Of a DNA stretch of 64,000 nucleotides, positions 1 to 11,066 are shown piece by piece. Made by a program: the position numbers and the translations under genes. The stretch is taken from assembly GCA_963971305.1 (NCBI GenBank), contig OZ020304.1:20938103-21002102 (forward strand), written 5' to 3'. Within the stretch, counting starts at the first letter, position 1. The number at the start of each line of letters is the position of its first letter. The stretch is from Arcuatula senhousia. Lineage: Eukaryota > Mollusca > Bivalvia > Mytilida > Mytilidae. The notes beneath the pieces were generated by a model. That model ran no database searches. It saw only the letters and a program-made list of their open reading frames with translations, and was not told where the DNA came from.

Positions 1-194
1 TCTGGCTCTTGTGTTAACTTAAAAAGTTCTAAAATTTCTTTACATTGGGGCAAGTTTGGTTTGTAGATGATTAATTTATTTTGTGCACTTCTTTCACCTT
101 ATCATTTGAAAAAAAAACATAAATATATGCGATATAGAAATAATATGCCTTTTAATGTAAAATATACGTATATATGTTCACTTTCTATACTTTT

Positions 195-218
195 AAAATA
201 CAAATACCAAAACGGGTA
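195..218 (+). repeat. dispersed motif beside the 359-bp array, left copy
   Basis: The motif is AAAATACAAATACCAAAACG followed by GGTA. The same 24-mer lies at 2288-2311 on the far side of the tandem array and, inverted, at 39297-39320. Similarity continues for some 60 bases downstream (TTTGGTTATG-like and CAGCAACA-like stretches). The 359-bp array is therefore bracketed by direct copies of an interspersed element, as in non-autonomous elements with an internal satellite. Confidence 0.75.
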
Positions 219-461
219 CTAAAGCGGATAACTTTGTTATGATGAATATGCATATTAAAAGGAGCAACAGCAACATTTGAATCATAACAATTATTGGAAG
301 ACCAGAAACCAAAACAATTAAACGAAAAGTACTCAAAACCAAACAACCTCGTACAAGAAAGCCAAATACAGCACCGAGAATGTCAAACATGTGCAGTACC
401 AGGAAAGAGACCGTATGTTTTCAGCAATCTATATTTTTACAATCAACATTTCAACGTCATT

Positions 462-2190
462 AATACAAATGACAACAAAGTTCCAGACAATTAATTTTGC
501 TACGCCTGACGCGCGTTTCGTCTATTCAAGATTCATCAGAGGCGCTCTACCAAAAATATTGAAAATGCCAAACACTGTATGAATATGAAGAGCATTGAAC
601 AGTATAACCAAAAAATACCAAACTGGGGAACCAAATTATTACTAAGATATTCAACCTATGTCTGGGGTAGGAAGAACCTTAGGGTTTAGACAATTTTGAA
701 ATTTAGACGGATTATTTAAAGCTTTGATGTATTCTCCAACTCAAAAGTGTTGGTGCCGGAGCGGGCTAACCTCGGGGAATTTAAACTCCACCAGCAGTGC
801 TAACCTTCACGTGTGTTCGAAATACAAATGACAACAAAGTTCCAGACAATTAATTTTGCTACGCCTGACGCGCGTTTCGTCTATTCAAGACTCATCAGAG
901 GCGCTCTACCAAAAATATTGAAAATGCCAAACACTGTATGAATATGAAGAGCATTGAACAGTATAACCAAAAAATACCAAACTGGGGAACCAAATTATTA
1001 CTAAGATATTGAACCTAAGTCTGGGGTAGGAAGAACCTTAGAGTTTAGACAATTTTGAAATTTAGACGGATAATTTAAAGCTTTGATGTATTCTCCAACT
1101 CAAAAGTGTTGGTGCCGGAGCGGGCTAACCTCGGGGAATTTAAACTCCACCAGCAGTGCTAACCTTCACGTGTGTTCGAAATACAAATGACAACAAAGTT
1201 CCAGACAATTAATTTTGCTACGCCTGACGCGCGTTTCGTCTATTCAAGACTCATCAGAGGCGCTCTACCAAAAATATTGAAAATGCCAAACACTGTATGA
1301 ATATGAAGAGCATTGAACAGTATAACCAAAAAATACCAAACTGGGGAACCAAATTATTACTAAGATATTCAACCTATGTCTGGGGTAGGAAGAACCTTAG
1401 GGTTTAGACAATTTTGAAATTTAGACGGATAATTTAAAGCTTTGATGTATTCTCCAACTCAAAAGTGTTGGTGCCGGAGCGGGCTAACCTCGGGGAATTT
1501 AAACTCCACCAGCAGTGCTAACCTTCACGTGTGTTCGAAATACAAATGAAAACAAAGTTCCAGACAATTAATTTTGCTACGCCTGACGCGCGTTTCGTCT
1601 ATTCAAGACTCATCAGAGGCGCTCTACCAAAAATATTGAAAATGCCAAACACTGTATGAATATGAAGAGCATTGAACAGTATAACCAAAAAATACCAAAC
1701 TGGGGAACCAAATTATTACTAAGATATTCAACCTATGTCTGGGGTAGGAAGAACCTTAGGGTTTAGACAATTTTGAAATTTAGACGGATAATTTAAAGCT
1801 TTGATGTATTCTCCAACTCAAAAGTGTTGGTGCCGGAGCGGGCTAACCTCGGGGAATTTAAACTCCACCAGCAGTGCCAACCTTCACGTGTGTTCGAAAT
1901 ACAAATGACAACAAAGTTCCAGACAATTAATTTTGCTACGCCTGACGCGCGTTTCGTCTATTCAAGACTCATCAGAGGCGCTCTACCAAAAATATTGAAA
2001 ATGCCAAACACTGTATGAATATGAAGAGCATTGAACAGTATAACCAAAAAATACCAAACTGGGGAACCAAATTATTACTAAGATATTCAACCTATGTCTG
2101 GGGTAGGAAGAACCTTAAATTTTGAAATTTAGACGGATAATTTAAAGCTTTGATGTATTCCTCAACTCAAAAGTATTTAAATTTACATTT
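462..2190. repeat. 359-bp tandem array (about 4.8 copies)
   Basis: The string TTCCAGACAATTAATTTTGC recurs at 481, 840, 1199, 1558 and 1917, exactly 359 bp apart each time. Copies are nearly identical, differing by a few substitutions; the last has a roughly 10-bp deletion near 2116. Each unit holds a GC-richer core with ACGCGCGTTTCGTCTA and ACTCATCAGAGGCGCT. The junction part (751, 1110, 1469, 1828) has a GTGTTCGAAA string resembling a Pol III B box, so a tRNA-derived SINE piece is possible but unproven. Short ORFs of 60-66 codons inside repeat with the unit and are not genes. Confidence 0.95.
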
Positions 2191-2287
2191 ATTCGTAAAT
2201 TCATGTCAGACAAGTCTGACGACTAGGCTTGTGATTACCCACGGGTACTTCTGGTTCACCGACAGCAGTAATCGATCCCGAGGTTTC

Positions 2288-2311
2288 AAAATACAAATAC
2301 CAAAACGGGTA
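2288..2311 (+). repeat. dispersed motif beside the 359-bp array, right copy
   Basis: Exact 24-bp match to 195-218. The following sequence (about 2312-2390) matches the 219-285 region loosely, including a CAGCAACAACTGA-like stretch. It probably belongs to the same element or marks the array's right flank. Confidence 0.75.
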
Positions 2312-5300
2312 TAATAACGGGTAATTTGGTTATGTTGTATGTGCATCTTTCAAAAATAACCTTTCATCAGCAACAACTGAACCCAACAAATGATTAGGGA
2401 AAAATTGTAACATTTAACTTGTTAAAAGTGTCAAATCAATAATTTTGGACAATTTGTTTAATTTAAAATGACTTAATCTTAAATGATTATCCAATGACAT
2501 AATACATGTAAATGCATATAAAATATTTGGAAAATAAACAAGAAAAGTCTTATGTCTTCGGGGACAAATGTGGTAGGAAATGTACATGGTGCTTTGCAGC
2601 CAGAATGGTATATTTAGTGTGACCTTTTCAGAAACAAGTCCACTTTGAGGGGAAAATTAAGTTTAAATAATGTAAAATGTTGTTGATTCAATTTATATTG
2701 CACCCTGTTCATCTTAAAAGTAAAATAATTAAAAGAAATAAATTAATTTTTCCGTGAATTAAACCGTTATTAAACAACCTGCTGCAAGCCTAAGAGAGCA
2801 TAAGTTCTTGTCATAGGCCTTGGATAACCTAAAATAGTGAAAATCATGTTAAATAGACGGTTGTAATTTATTCCAAATTGTTACAGTCTGTGTTGAGGTT
2901 TAAGACGTATATGGGTTGTGTACCGTAAGGACGTTTGATTTAATGATTTAACTGTTTGATAAAAGAAAACCAAGAGAAGAGGGAAATAAAATCATACACA
3001 AAACATGAAGATCAAATCTAAAGATCGCTTACAACCTTGAACAAACATTCCAAGACCATTTCATTTTAATTTGAAGAATAAATACCCCAAGTAGACATGT
3101 AACAGGGAAAACTGGTACTCACATCTATATTAGAATTTGGCTACAAGTGGTATCATTTAAATCTTTTTGTTGATTACTACCAACGTTATACTATTGTATG
3201 AGTAAAATGTTATCAGCAACGTGTCGCTAAATAAATATACAATTAGCAAGGCAAGCCCATATTTGTTCCTTTGTCCATTTTGTCCTATTTGATCTTCTTT
3301 ATTTGAATGTCATTTACACGGAGTAATACTTGTATAATATTTTCCTAAAGGAGGACTATATATATATATATATTTGGGTAATCAAAGCTTTTATCATAGA
3401 TCTAGACCGCAGTTATTAATTAGATTTTATTATTTACTTTTAGTTTGTCACAATCATTATTGAAGTAAGCGACGAAGTATGACCGTATATGGTTCTATTG
3501 ACGTAATACATAAATGTGGTACATGTAATATATACACACTGAGGGCGAAACCAGATCTGTCTGTACTTTTGTATTGTGCTTCTCTGCGGTTTCAGTGTGA
3601 TATCTAATTGGTAGTGCCTTTAGTCTTGAATTTCGATCTTTCTTTTAATTTAAACATTTTGACATTGCTTTTCAAATGGTAAACATACAGTTTTATTTAT
3701 TGATAAACAAGATGGTTATTGTTGATACTGTTCCTGTATAATTTGCACAAAAGAAATAATAATTTGCACAAAGCAATGCACCAGTCATATAAATAAAGAA
3801 AATGTATTTACATATAACATGTAACAACATGAGTCAATAATCAAAACTTGTTAATTAAAAAAAATCATTTAATTTCAAGAGATCCAAGCCTTTATACGCT
3901 GAATATGCAAAGCTGGCAACAGATTTAACGTCATATGGATCAATTTATATAAATCCTAACTTGAAAACATTTTAATATGACAACACATGAATCTTAGGCC
4001 GTTTAAGGACCAACTATTATGCTTGAAAGGATCTTCGTTCATTTGCTGTTTTGAATTTTTTTTAAAGGCATCATCATAAAACATCATTTATCATTATTTT
4101 TTCATCAAAAGTGAGATTTTAAAAGTTTTTTTTTAAATCCAAGCCCCCTCTTTAAGTTCATACCCATTTCATTCAAATTTGAACAAAAAAGATGGTTCCT
4201 CTAAGTATAACTGTAAGGACGTATGAACACAATAACAATTCGGCTATAAGAATTATTTATTATAATTTGTTTTATTTAATCAATGACAATATTTTCATTT
4301 TTATAATTATTCAAATTTTTTGTATATGTAAATAATGTCACTAGATTTAATAACTACCAAAAATGATTAACTTGAAGCGTTTCAAGTAGTGTACAGTACT
4401 GTCTCCTTGAAACCATCTATGATCACAAAATATTTAGTCCTTTTTAAGTGCAGAACTTGACACCGGTAATTCAGTATGCCATACTGATAACAACAGACAT
4501 CAGAAATATTGTAAATGCGAACATTTTATCAATGTGTCATTGAAAAAAATGCAATCAGCAACGCAAGCCATCTCAGAATAAAGTCATGTGGCCCGAAATG
4601 GTAGTTCCACCACACCCGAAGCGTTGTAATCCGGTAAATGACAACATACAGAAGCTCGATGGCAAACCCGTACTCATGTACTTGTATAAGAATAAGAGAA
4701 ATTTCTCACATTTGTCAACGATCACATGCATATCATTCTTGAATGGGGAAAACAACCGTAAAGCAACGATTTGCCTACACAGGTTAAACGTAACATTTTG
4801 TAACATTAACCTGTGTGAGCAATTTACACTAAAAAATTCGCGCCTCGCTTCGTTATGCCCCCACTAAAATCCCGCCCCTGCATAGGATATGGAATAACGT
4901 ACATTTTATATGTTGCATCATTATAGATGACAACGGAATGCTGCTACATAAAAAGAAAAAATAATGATTAGAACAATTAAGTCATCACCTTTGTCGTATA
5001 GAGCTTTTGATACATCACAGGGTTACCTAAAAAGTCAATGTGCTATTCGTAAAAACACGAAGGAGATACAAGTTTCAATAGCCCTGTCCGATCGATTTTT
5101 TTTTGTAATAAATAAATATTATTCCTGTGAAAACATCTTCACTTCTAAAGTGTTTATATCGTTAAAACAATTCTTTATAATAATTTTTTTTCTGTCTGTT
5201 TATGAATCTTCGTGGTCTAATCTTGGGTTGACAATATCATTCAAAATGGTTAAAATGGAAACCGATTGAATGAATAATGGTGCGACCATTTCACTGGAAA

Positions 5301-6020
5301 GTGGGGCTTGTTTTATTTATTTTCCTTTGATGAAAAAAAATATTTGGCAGAAGATGGTATAAAGAAAAAAAATATTCCGAAGAAGGATTTCTGCTATGTA
5401 AAATATTGTTAATAATGAAACAAAATATTCTTTCGCAGCGCCTTTAAAGACTCTCTGCGCGAAAAAAAAATGTTTTTTGATCAAAACAAAAATCCAACGC
5501 CTGTCCGACAAGTTAAATGGTTCGCCCGTTACCAAATTTCAATGGGAGACATGTCAAAAGAAAAATCTACTTTCGTATATACTTGATTTGTCGTTATTTC
5601 AAAAAACATGCCTTTAAAATGCCATCTTTTAAACTGAATTGAACATATAATGTCTCTTTAGTATACACAAAAATCATAATGTATTCTCAAATCTTTAATA
5701 TAAAATTAATTATTCGAACTATAAAATTACCTTTCTGTAAATTAAACACTCTGTGCCTTCATGACTTAGCTAAGTTTTAATCACAACCTGGAGGTTTGTC
5801 AGGTTTATACGGTTCAAATAGGTTGGTTAACGCAAATTATTTATAGTTTAATGGATTTTAATAAGTTATTTTTAACTTTAGACCTTTACTTCCTAGTTTG
5901 TATGGTTTGGTGGTATTTTGTATCTCGTGAAACGACTGATATGAGGTAAATAATCAAAAGGGAGATAAAAACGATGTTAGATTATAAAAGAATTCAACAT
6001 TATCGATGTCTGAACAGAAT
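2312..6020. other. gene-free AT-rich stretch
   Basis: No ORF here has recognisable homology or plausible exon structure. A (TA)n microsatellite lies at about 3356-3373. The 93-101 codon ORFs at 4586-4867 and 4964-5269 have AT-rich, low-complexity translations and look like chance. Around 4830-4885 a GCGCCTCGCTTCGTTATGCC string ending CGCCCCTG resembles the end of a MITE type also hinted at near 8040-8102. Confidence 0.5.
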
Positions 6021-6029
6021 ATTTTCAAT

Positions 6030-7190
6030 GTAAATGATTTTACAGAAATAGCCAAGATAATGTTGTAAATGGGTATGGTAGAAAATTAATTGATTTCCGT
6101 AAAATTAACAATATGTTTATTTACTTTAAATGGTAGATATAGAAATGATAAAGTTGTTACACCAACAAGTAAATTGTGTAATTGACTATATTATAACTTA
6201 AGTACTACTGCGCTCATAAGAGTGTGGCTCCCGCAGGGTTAAAAACGACCTGCGGCTTTTTAAGGGCGACCTCCGACCTACACTTCATAAAATCGACCTA
6301 TGCCAAAAAACAACCTGCGACCTCGGCCAACATATGCCTTTTAAAAGCGACCTTGCGACCTCAGGCCTCTTTTAAAAGCGACCTTGCGACCTGAGGGGGG
6401 GTACCCTGCGGGAGCCCCAAGAGTCATGTTGTGAATTTAATTCTACATTCTCAAGCTACTTTTGAGATTGAAAAAGATTATGCAGATAATTTTTCAGTTG
6501 TTGATAATAGCAAAAGTCTGGATCTGACAAGTGAAAATAATTTTAAATTAATAAATTGAATATCATGAAAAGAAACATGATATCATTTAGACCTTGAACA
6601 TAGATAATATTTTCAAACTCTATTCCAATCTTTTGCATGCTAACATTAAAAATCTGGAACAGTTGGATATAGATAGTTATATACATGAATTTTGTTTTAT
6701 TCTATTAGAATCAGCAGAGGAGACTTTTAGTAGATCAACACCAAATCCCAATAACGGAATGTAGTCAACGACAATTATGGTTTATCAATGAATACAGAAT
6801 TATTATCTAGAATCGAATATCACAAAGCAAAAAGTATATATTAAACGTCCGGTTCTAATATTTTAAAAAAACAGACTGAAAGTGGCTTAAAAAAAATCTT
6901 AAAAGGTAAAGAAATAAATTGTAAAAATTATAAATATTTAGGAGTATTTTCTCAAGAAGTGGTAGTTTTATTAAAACTGGAAATTATGTAAAAAAAGAAT
7001 AAGCTACAAAAGCTATGTTCATTTTATTACTTAGATATCGACGACACAACTTACATGTATCTAGATATGTATGAAAGAGCTGTTGTACAGCTCTGAAGTT
7101 TGGGGGTTTGAAAATTCAGAACTTTTACAAAAAGTGCACTTGAGCTTTTGTAAAATTATTTTTGGTGTAAAGCAATCTATACCAAATAAC
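6030..7190 (+). pseudogene. decayed LINE (endonuclease and RT-tail relic)
   Basis: Conceptual translation, with several frameshifts and stops, gives VNGYGRKLIDF and LNGRY near 6064-6150 and a VIDYII-like string near 6172, the pattern of the apurinic-type endonuclease of LINE polyproteins. After the MITE at 6224-6418 the frame continues with an ANIKNLEQLDIDSYI-like linker near 6640. Near 6925 YKYLGVFSQ appears, then a C-terminal stretch resembling the post-RT region (FCKIIFGVKQSIPNN near 7145-7185). The central reverse-transcriptase core with its FADD box is missing, so the copy is internally deleted as well as frameshifted. Family assignment is from remembered LINE motifs, not alignment. Confidence 0.7.
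6224..6418. mobile_element. 195-bp MITE inside the LINE relic, 6-bp duplication
   Basis: Terminal inverted repeats are GTGGCTCCCGCAGGGT (6224-6239) and ACCCTGCGGGAGCCCC (6403-6418), 15 of 16 positions complementary. The direct repeat AAGAGT flanks them at 6218-6223 and 6419-6424, a likely target-site duplication. The interior is a degenerate array of GCGACCT / TTTTAAAAGCGACC words, unlike its AT-rich surroundings. Confidence 0.85.
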
Positions 7191-8511
7191 AGAATGTTTG
7201 GGTTTATTGACAGATAAGATACGATCGATTAAGTTTTTGATGTCGACTTTGTAAATTATATGAAGTAGGGATCGCCTTGTCGGTTTTTCTGCCTGTCCGT
7301 CCAGGACCACAATTTCTAAAAAGCTAAAAAACTTTATGAAGTACTTAATAGGGATCAGGATAAGATATTTTTCATGTTCATTCAATACCAGTAAGGTCCG
7401 TCCCATGTGAGAGGTCGTTTTCGGCAATGAGACTTACGACTTAAACACTGGAGTCGTTCCACCAGTCCACCATGAAAGACGACAGGCTCGCAGGTCTAAC
7501 CCGCTTATACATACACCGGGATATTTCCATTTCCAAAGAGAACGTTTTGAAAAAAGTTGACAGCGCCAAGAAACGTAGGCTAGCTGTGACATCTTCAATT
7601 TTAAATGTCACACTTCTGTTTTATACATGGTTACAAAGTTTGAAACTCATGGTCAAACAGTACTAAACTTTAAGAAAATATAACCTCTAAATAAAGTGAA
7701 TATATTACATTCTCTAGATTTTGTCCGTCTGTCTGTCAATATGTTCTGAACACAAAAAGTTAGAAAAGAAAATGAAGTGCAAAGCTGAAATTTAACACGG
7801 TCATTCACTCACTGTCATTTGAAGATTTATAAAGTCAACTTTTATGCAAGTCCATTGAAATATTGCAATAGAAATAAATTTTTTTTTGCCAAGCGGATCA
7901 TATAAATACCAGTTTTTCCAAAAGTTTAACCTCATCATTTTCTTGAATTAAAGCCAGGAAAACGCGTCTCTAGCGTTCTGATAGAAAACAAATTTCTAGG
8001 GGGGGGGGGCAAACCCCCTCAGACCCCCCCAAAAAAAAATTTTCGCCTCGCTTCGCTCGGCGAACTGCCTCACTGAATATAAGAGGCAAGCTACGCCCCT
8101 GACCTTGTTTAGACCCATTTTATCAATATGATTGAATTTTTATTCTAAATTTAGTATAAATTCTTAGCTTAAGTATGGTCAAGGGGGGGGGGGGGTAATT
8201 TGGCAAAAATCATAAAAAATCATCGTGTTTTTGCTCTTATCTTCGCTTGTACGTAGAAATCAAGGGAAGAAACTCGCTTTAAATTGATTAAATTGTTGCA
8301 AGATCTATAAAATGTCAAAAAATGAGGGAAATCCATTGATAGGAAAAAAAGGAATGGAACATTTTTGTGTGTTTTTGCGGCTTTTCCTATATAATTCATA
8401 GTAAACGTTAACTTGATCTAACTCGAAAAGTAAGGAAGAAACCCATGAATTTTACATCATATTATGAAAGAATACATCATTTTAGACATTTATGCCAATT
8501 TTGAAGAAAAT
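7191..8511. other. gene-free stretch with repeat debris and poly-G runs
   Basis: No supportable gene. Poly-G runs occur at about 7999-8009 and 8185-8197. Sequence at about 7960-8102 (AACGCGTCTCTAGCG, the G run, TTTTCGCCTCGCTTCGCTCG, AAGCTACGCCCCTGA) looks like one interspersed repeat ending in CGCCCCTG. A CTGCCTGTCCGTCC stretch near 7290 resembles the trinucleotide-flank zones of the tandem-array elements further along. ORFs at 7125-7427 (-) and 7472-7666 (+) have no recognised similarity. Confidence 0.4.
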
Positions 8512-9165
8512 CTATGATTGATTGATTGATTGCTTAGTGTCCTGTCGCGGATATTTCAGCCATAATCGGGACATCAACATGTTATTATAAATTAAATCAA
8601 AATTGGAAATAAAACGGAGTCGAAAGACCGTAGATAAAACAAAAGGTATGAAAAGATAAATTGATAAAAAGCAAACATTGAAAATGAACAAACTAAAATA
8701 TAAAACTAATCATAAGGAACCAATAACAAAAACAACGGAAAAGCGATGCAAATAATAATATAAAACAGTAATTGTTCAAGAACTATATCTTAGAAAAACA
8801 TATCTATATTTTTGAATACAGTCCAATTTCCTTTAAAAATGATAAAATGACATCGGTTTGGGTGCCGCTGAACAAATCGTGCATTGTGGCACAATTGAAA
8901 TACTTCATACGTGCTGGAGCAGCATCAACACAGTCGAGAAGAACATGCTTCAAAGAGTACCGCGAGTCACAGGGAATGCACATCGGGGCCTCCTTCTCCT
9001 GTGTCATCAGGTGGCCATGAGTGACTCTAGAATGTCCTATTCGACATCTAGTGATGACCACCTGGTCTCGACGGCATCGGAATGAAACATGACTCTCCCC
9101 GAGCTGTGGTTTTAGCTCATGAAGTTTGTTGTGCTCAGGGGCTACGAAACGGTCACCAAATAAAA
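8512..9165 (-). mobile_element. 5'-truncated LINE, C-terminus and 3' tail
   Basis: The minus-strand frame 8804-9061 encodes VVITRCRIGHSRVTHGHL, then MCIPCDSRYSLKHVLLDC and EIGLYSKI. This is the zinc-knuckle tail after reverse transcriptase in many Jockey/I-like LINE ORF2 proteins (C-x2-C-x7-H-x4-C form). Upstream coding (NKLHELKPQLGES near 9070-9130) is joined only through a one-base frameshift near 9070. On the minus strand the element ends in GATTGATTGATTGATT read in complement (8514-8531), a simple-repeat tail as expected at a LINE 3' end. Everything 5' of the tail domain is missing, so it is a dead truncated copy. Confidence 0.8.
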
Positions 9166-11059
9166 GAAATGATATTTTAGTACAGTACTAGTATCCTGTA
9201 GTTCCCATACAAATCCACAGCATTCCGAAGTACCCCAACAAAATGATCATTTTTTTTAAGAACGAAAATACTTAGTTAAAAAAGATTCTTGCATGTTCTC
9301 GGTTGTTTTAGCGTAATATGCATTTGTAATTTGTGAGTTTTAAAAGTTAATCATATGAGCAGATATAGAATTCTCAATTTTTTCTATAAGCTCCTTTCTA
9401 AAATCTAAAAAAAAAACGCATTCAATTTAAATAAATAAATAAATAGTACTAAATACTGAAAAACTAACCTGGATCGTGATGAACATTTTTTGTTTTGACC
9501 AAAACTGTATGGTAGAAGAAAATTAATTATTACTGCAATATATAAACTGCTTTCAATGTGTGCCATATTTTATTCAAATGATAAGGTTTACTTCCCCATT
9601 TTGAGAATGCGACTTTTAAAAATTTAGTTTCGGTTTCCTTATTCATGCATAATATACATAAATGGAATAATTACTCCCAATCATCGATCACATCCTGATA
9701 TGTTTTAAAATAATAAACCAAAAGTAATATTTTTTTATTTGTCACAATTATGAATCTATTGTTATAAAATCTACATCATTATTATTATATTAACTCGACA
9801 TACCCCTAGATAGAAGGTGTTAAGCGGGTTGTCTAGCAAAAAAAGTCAAAGGGGTGTAATGTTGAGTAGGAAGACTAACTTAGACCTTCCCATTTGCAGT
9901 TTTAATCCCCGACGTGCACAAGATCTGGATTTTTTGTTAAGTCTGAGTTTTACCACAAACAGTTCGAAATTATAGTCCTTGTATTTTTTAATTGTCTGTC
10001 TCGCGTTTTCAAACAAGTAATAATCGCCCTTTTTCAGCTCGAGACAATAAGGAAAAGGAACTGAAATTAGTTTGTCGAGTCCGTAATGGTAACGTGATAT
10101 AATTTTGAACACTTGATGTATTTCATGTACATGGTAATAAAATTTCATTCTAATAACGTATCCGTAATTCCGACAGAACTTTTCCCCAGGCCACAAAAAT
10201 TAGACCAAGTCCATGTCAATAACGCTACAACAGGTCAATCCAAGACGAAGCTCCGGTGTTAGGGGGAAATAATCCTTCCCTTTCCGACGGGGACTGTAGA
10301 CTAAAGGGGACAACTAAATTTCTTTCTGAAGGGAAATTAAATATTCGTCTGGAGAACAAATGTAGAAGGCTAAACAAGTTTCCGATATCAAAGTAAGATT
10401 TTTTTTCACTTTCATGTCACATGTGTACCTTTTAAACATATAGTGCATGCACATAAGTTCTTTTAATTAAGCTAAGTACTGGTATTTGTTGGCAAAGTAA
10501 AAGAACTTTACAATTTTGAAAAGCTTCAACATCAGGCAATAATGCCACCCCAAACCTATTACGACATAGGGGGTACCAATTGGATATTTGAATGTCAAAA
10601 GTTTGAAAGAGCATGCAACGACGAAACTAGTAAACACGAAATAGAAAAGCACGAATAGACAACATAAAAACGTACTTACCAGTTGAATAACGATCAACAA
10701 CGCGGACTCAAGTTGTAAAGAGAGTGGAGGGAACTTATGCAAGTGTTCCTGCTTGTTGCAACACACACCCAGTGAAACTTACAAATTTGACAGTTTGAAT
10801 AAAACTTTAGTCGGATGCATTTGAACACGAATGTTTTATTACTTTATAAGATAGATGGCAGTTTCCGAGCGAACATAATTTTTTTTTTCTCTCAATTAAA
10901 AAAAAACTCGTTTTTTAGTTATCCGTTATTCCCTGCCAAAACATTATTGCATAAAAAATCAAGTTCAAAATATTTTCAATTAAAGACAATGCACCTCTTT
11001 TTTAATTTACCAGTAAATGGTCGGTCCCGATTGCTAATCATTTGTTCTTCATTTTTTAG
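9166..11059. other. stretch with no firm gene; one unassigned ORF
   Basis: The longest frame is 9846-10196 (-), 116 codons, fairly rich in aromatic and basic residues (for example IRMKFYYHVHEIHQVFKI). I recognise no domain, start context or splice structure, and it could be chance or TE-derived. At 10675-10676 the minus strand shows a strong donor-like CTG|GTAAGT after a short open frame from 10766, so an antisense or divergent transcript upstream of the secreted-protein gene cannot be excluded. Confidence 0.3.
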
Positions 11060-11066
11060 TTCGAAC

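Noticed and set aside
2205..2290. tRNA-like segment (CAGACAAGTCTGACGACTAG ... CGATCCCGAGGTTTC)
   Set aside because: Only a weak B-box-like string; no cloverleaf or A box could be drawn by eye.
9846..10196. 116-codon minus-strand ORF as a gene
   Set aside because: No recognised domain, splice signals or neighbours; mentioned only within the stretch entry.
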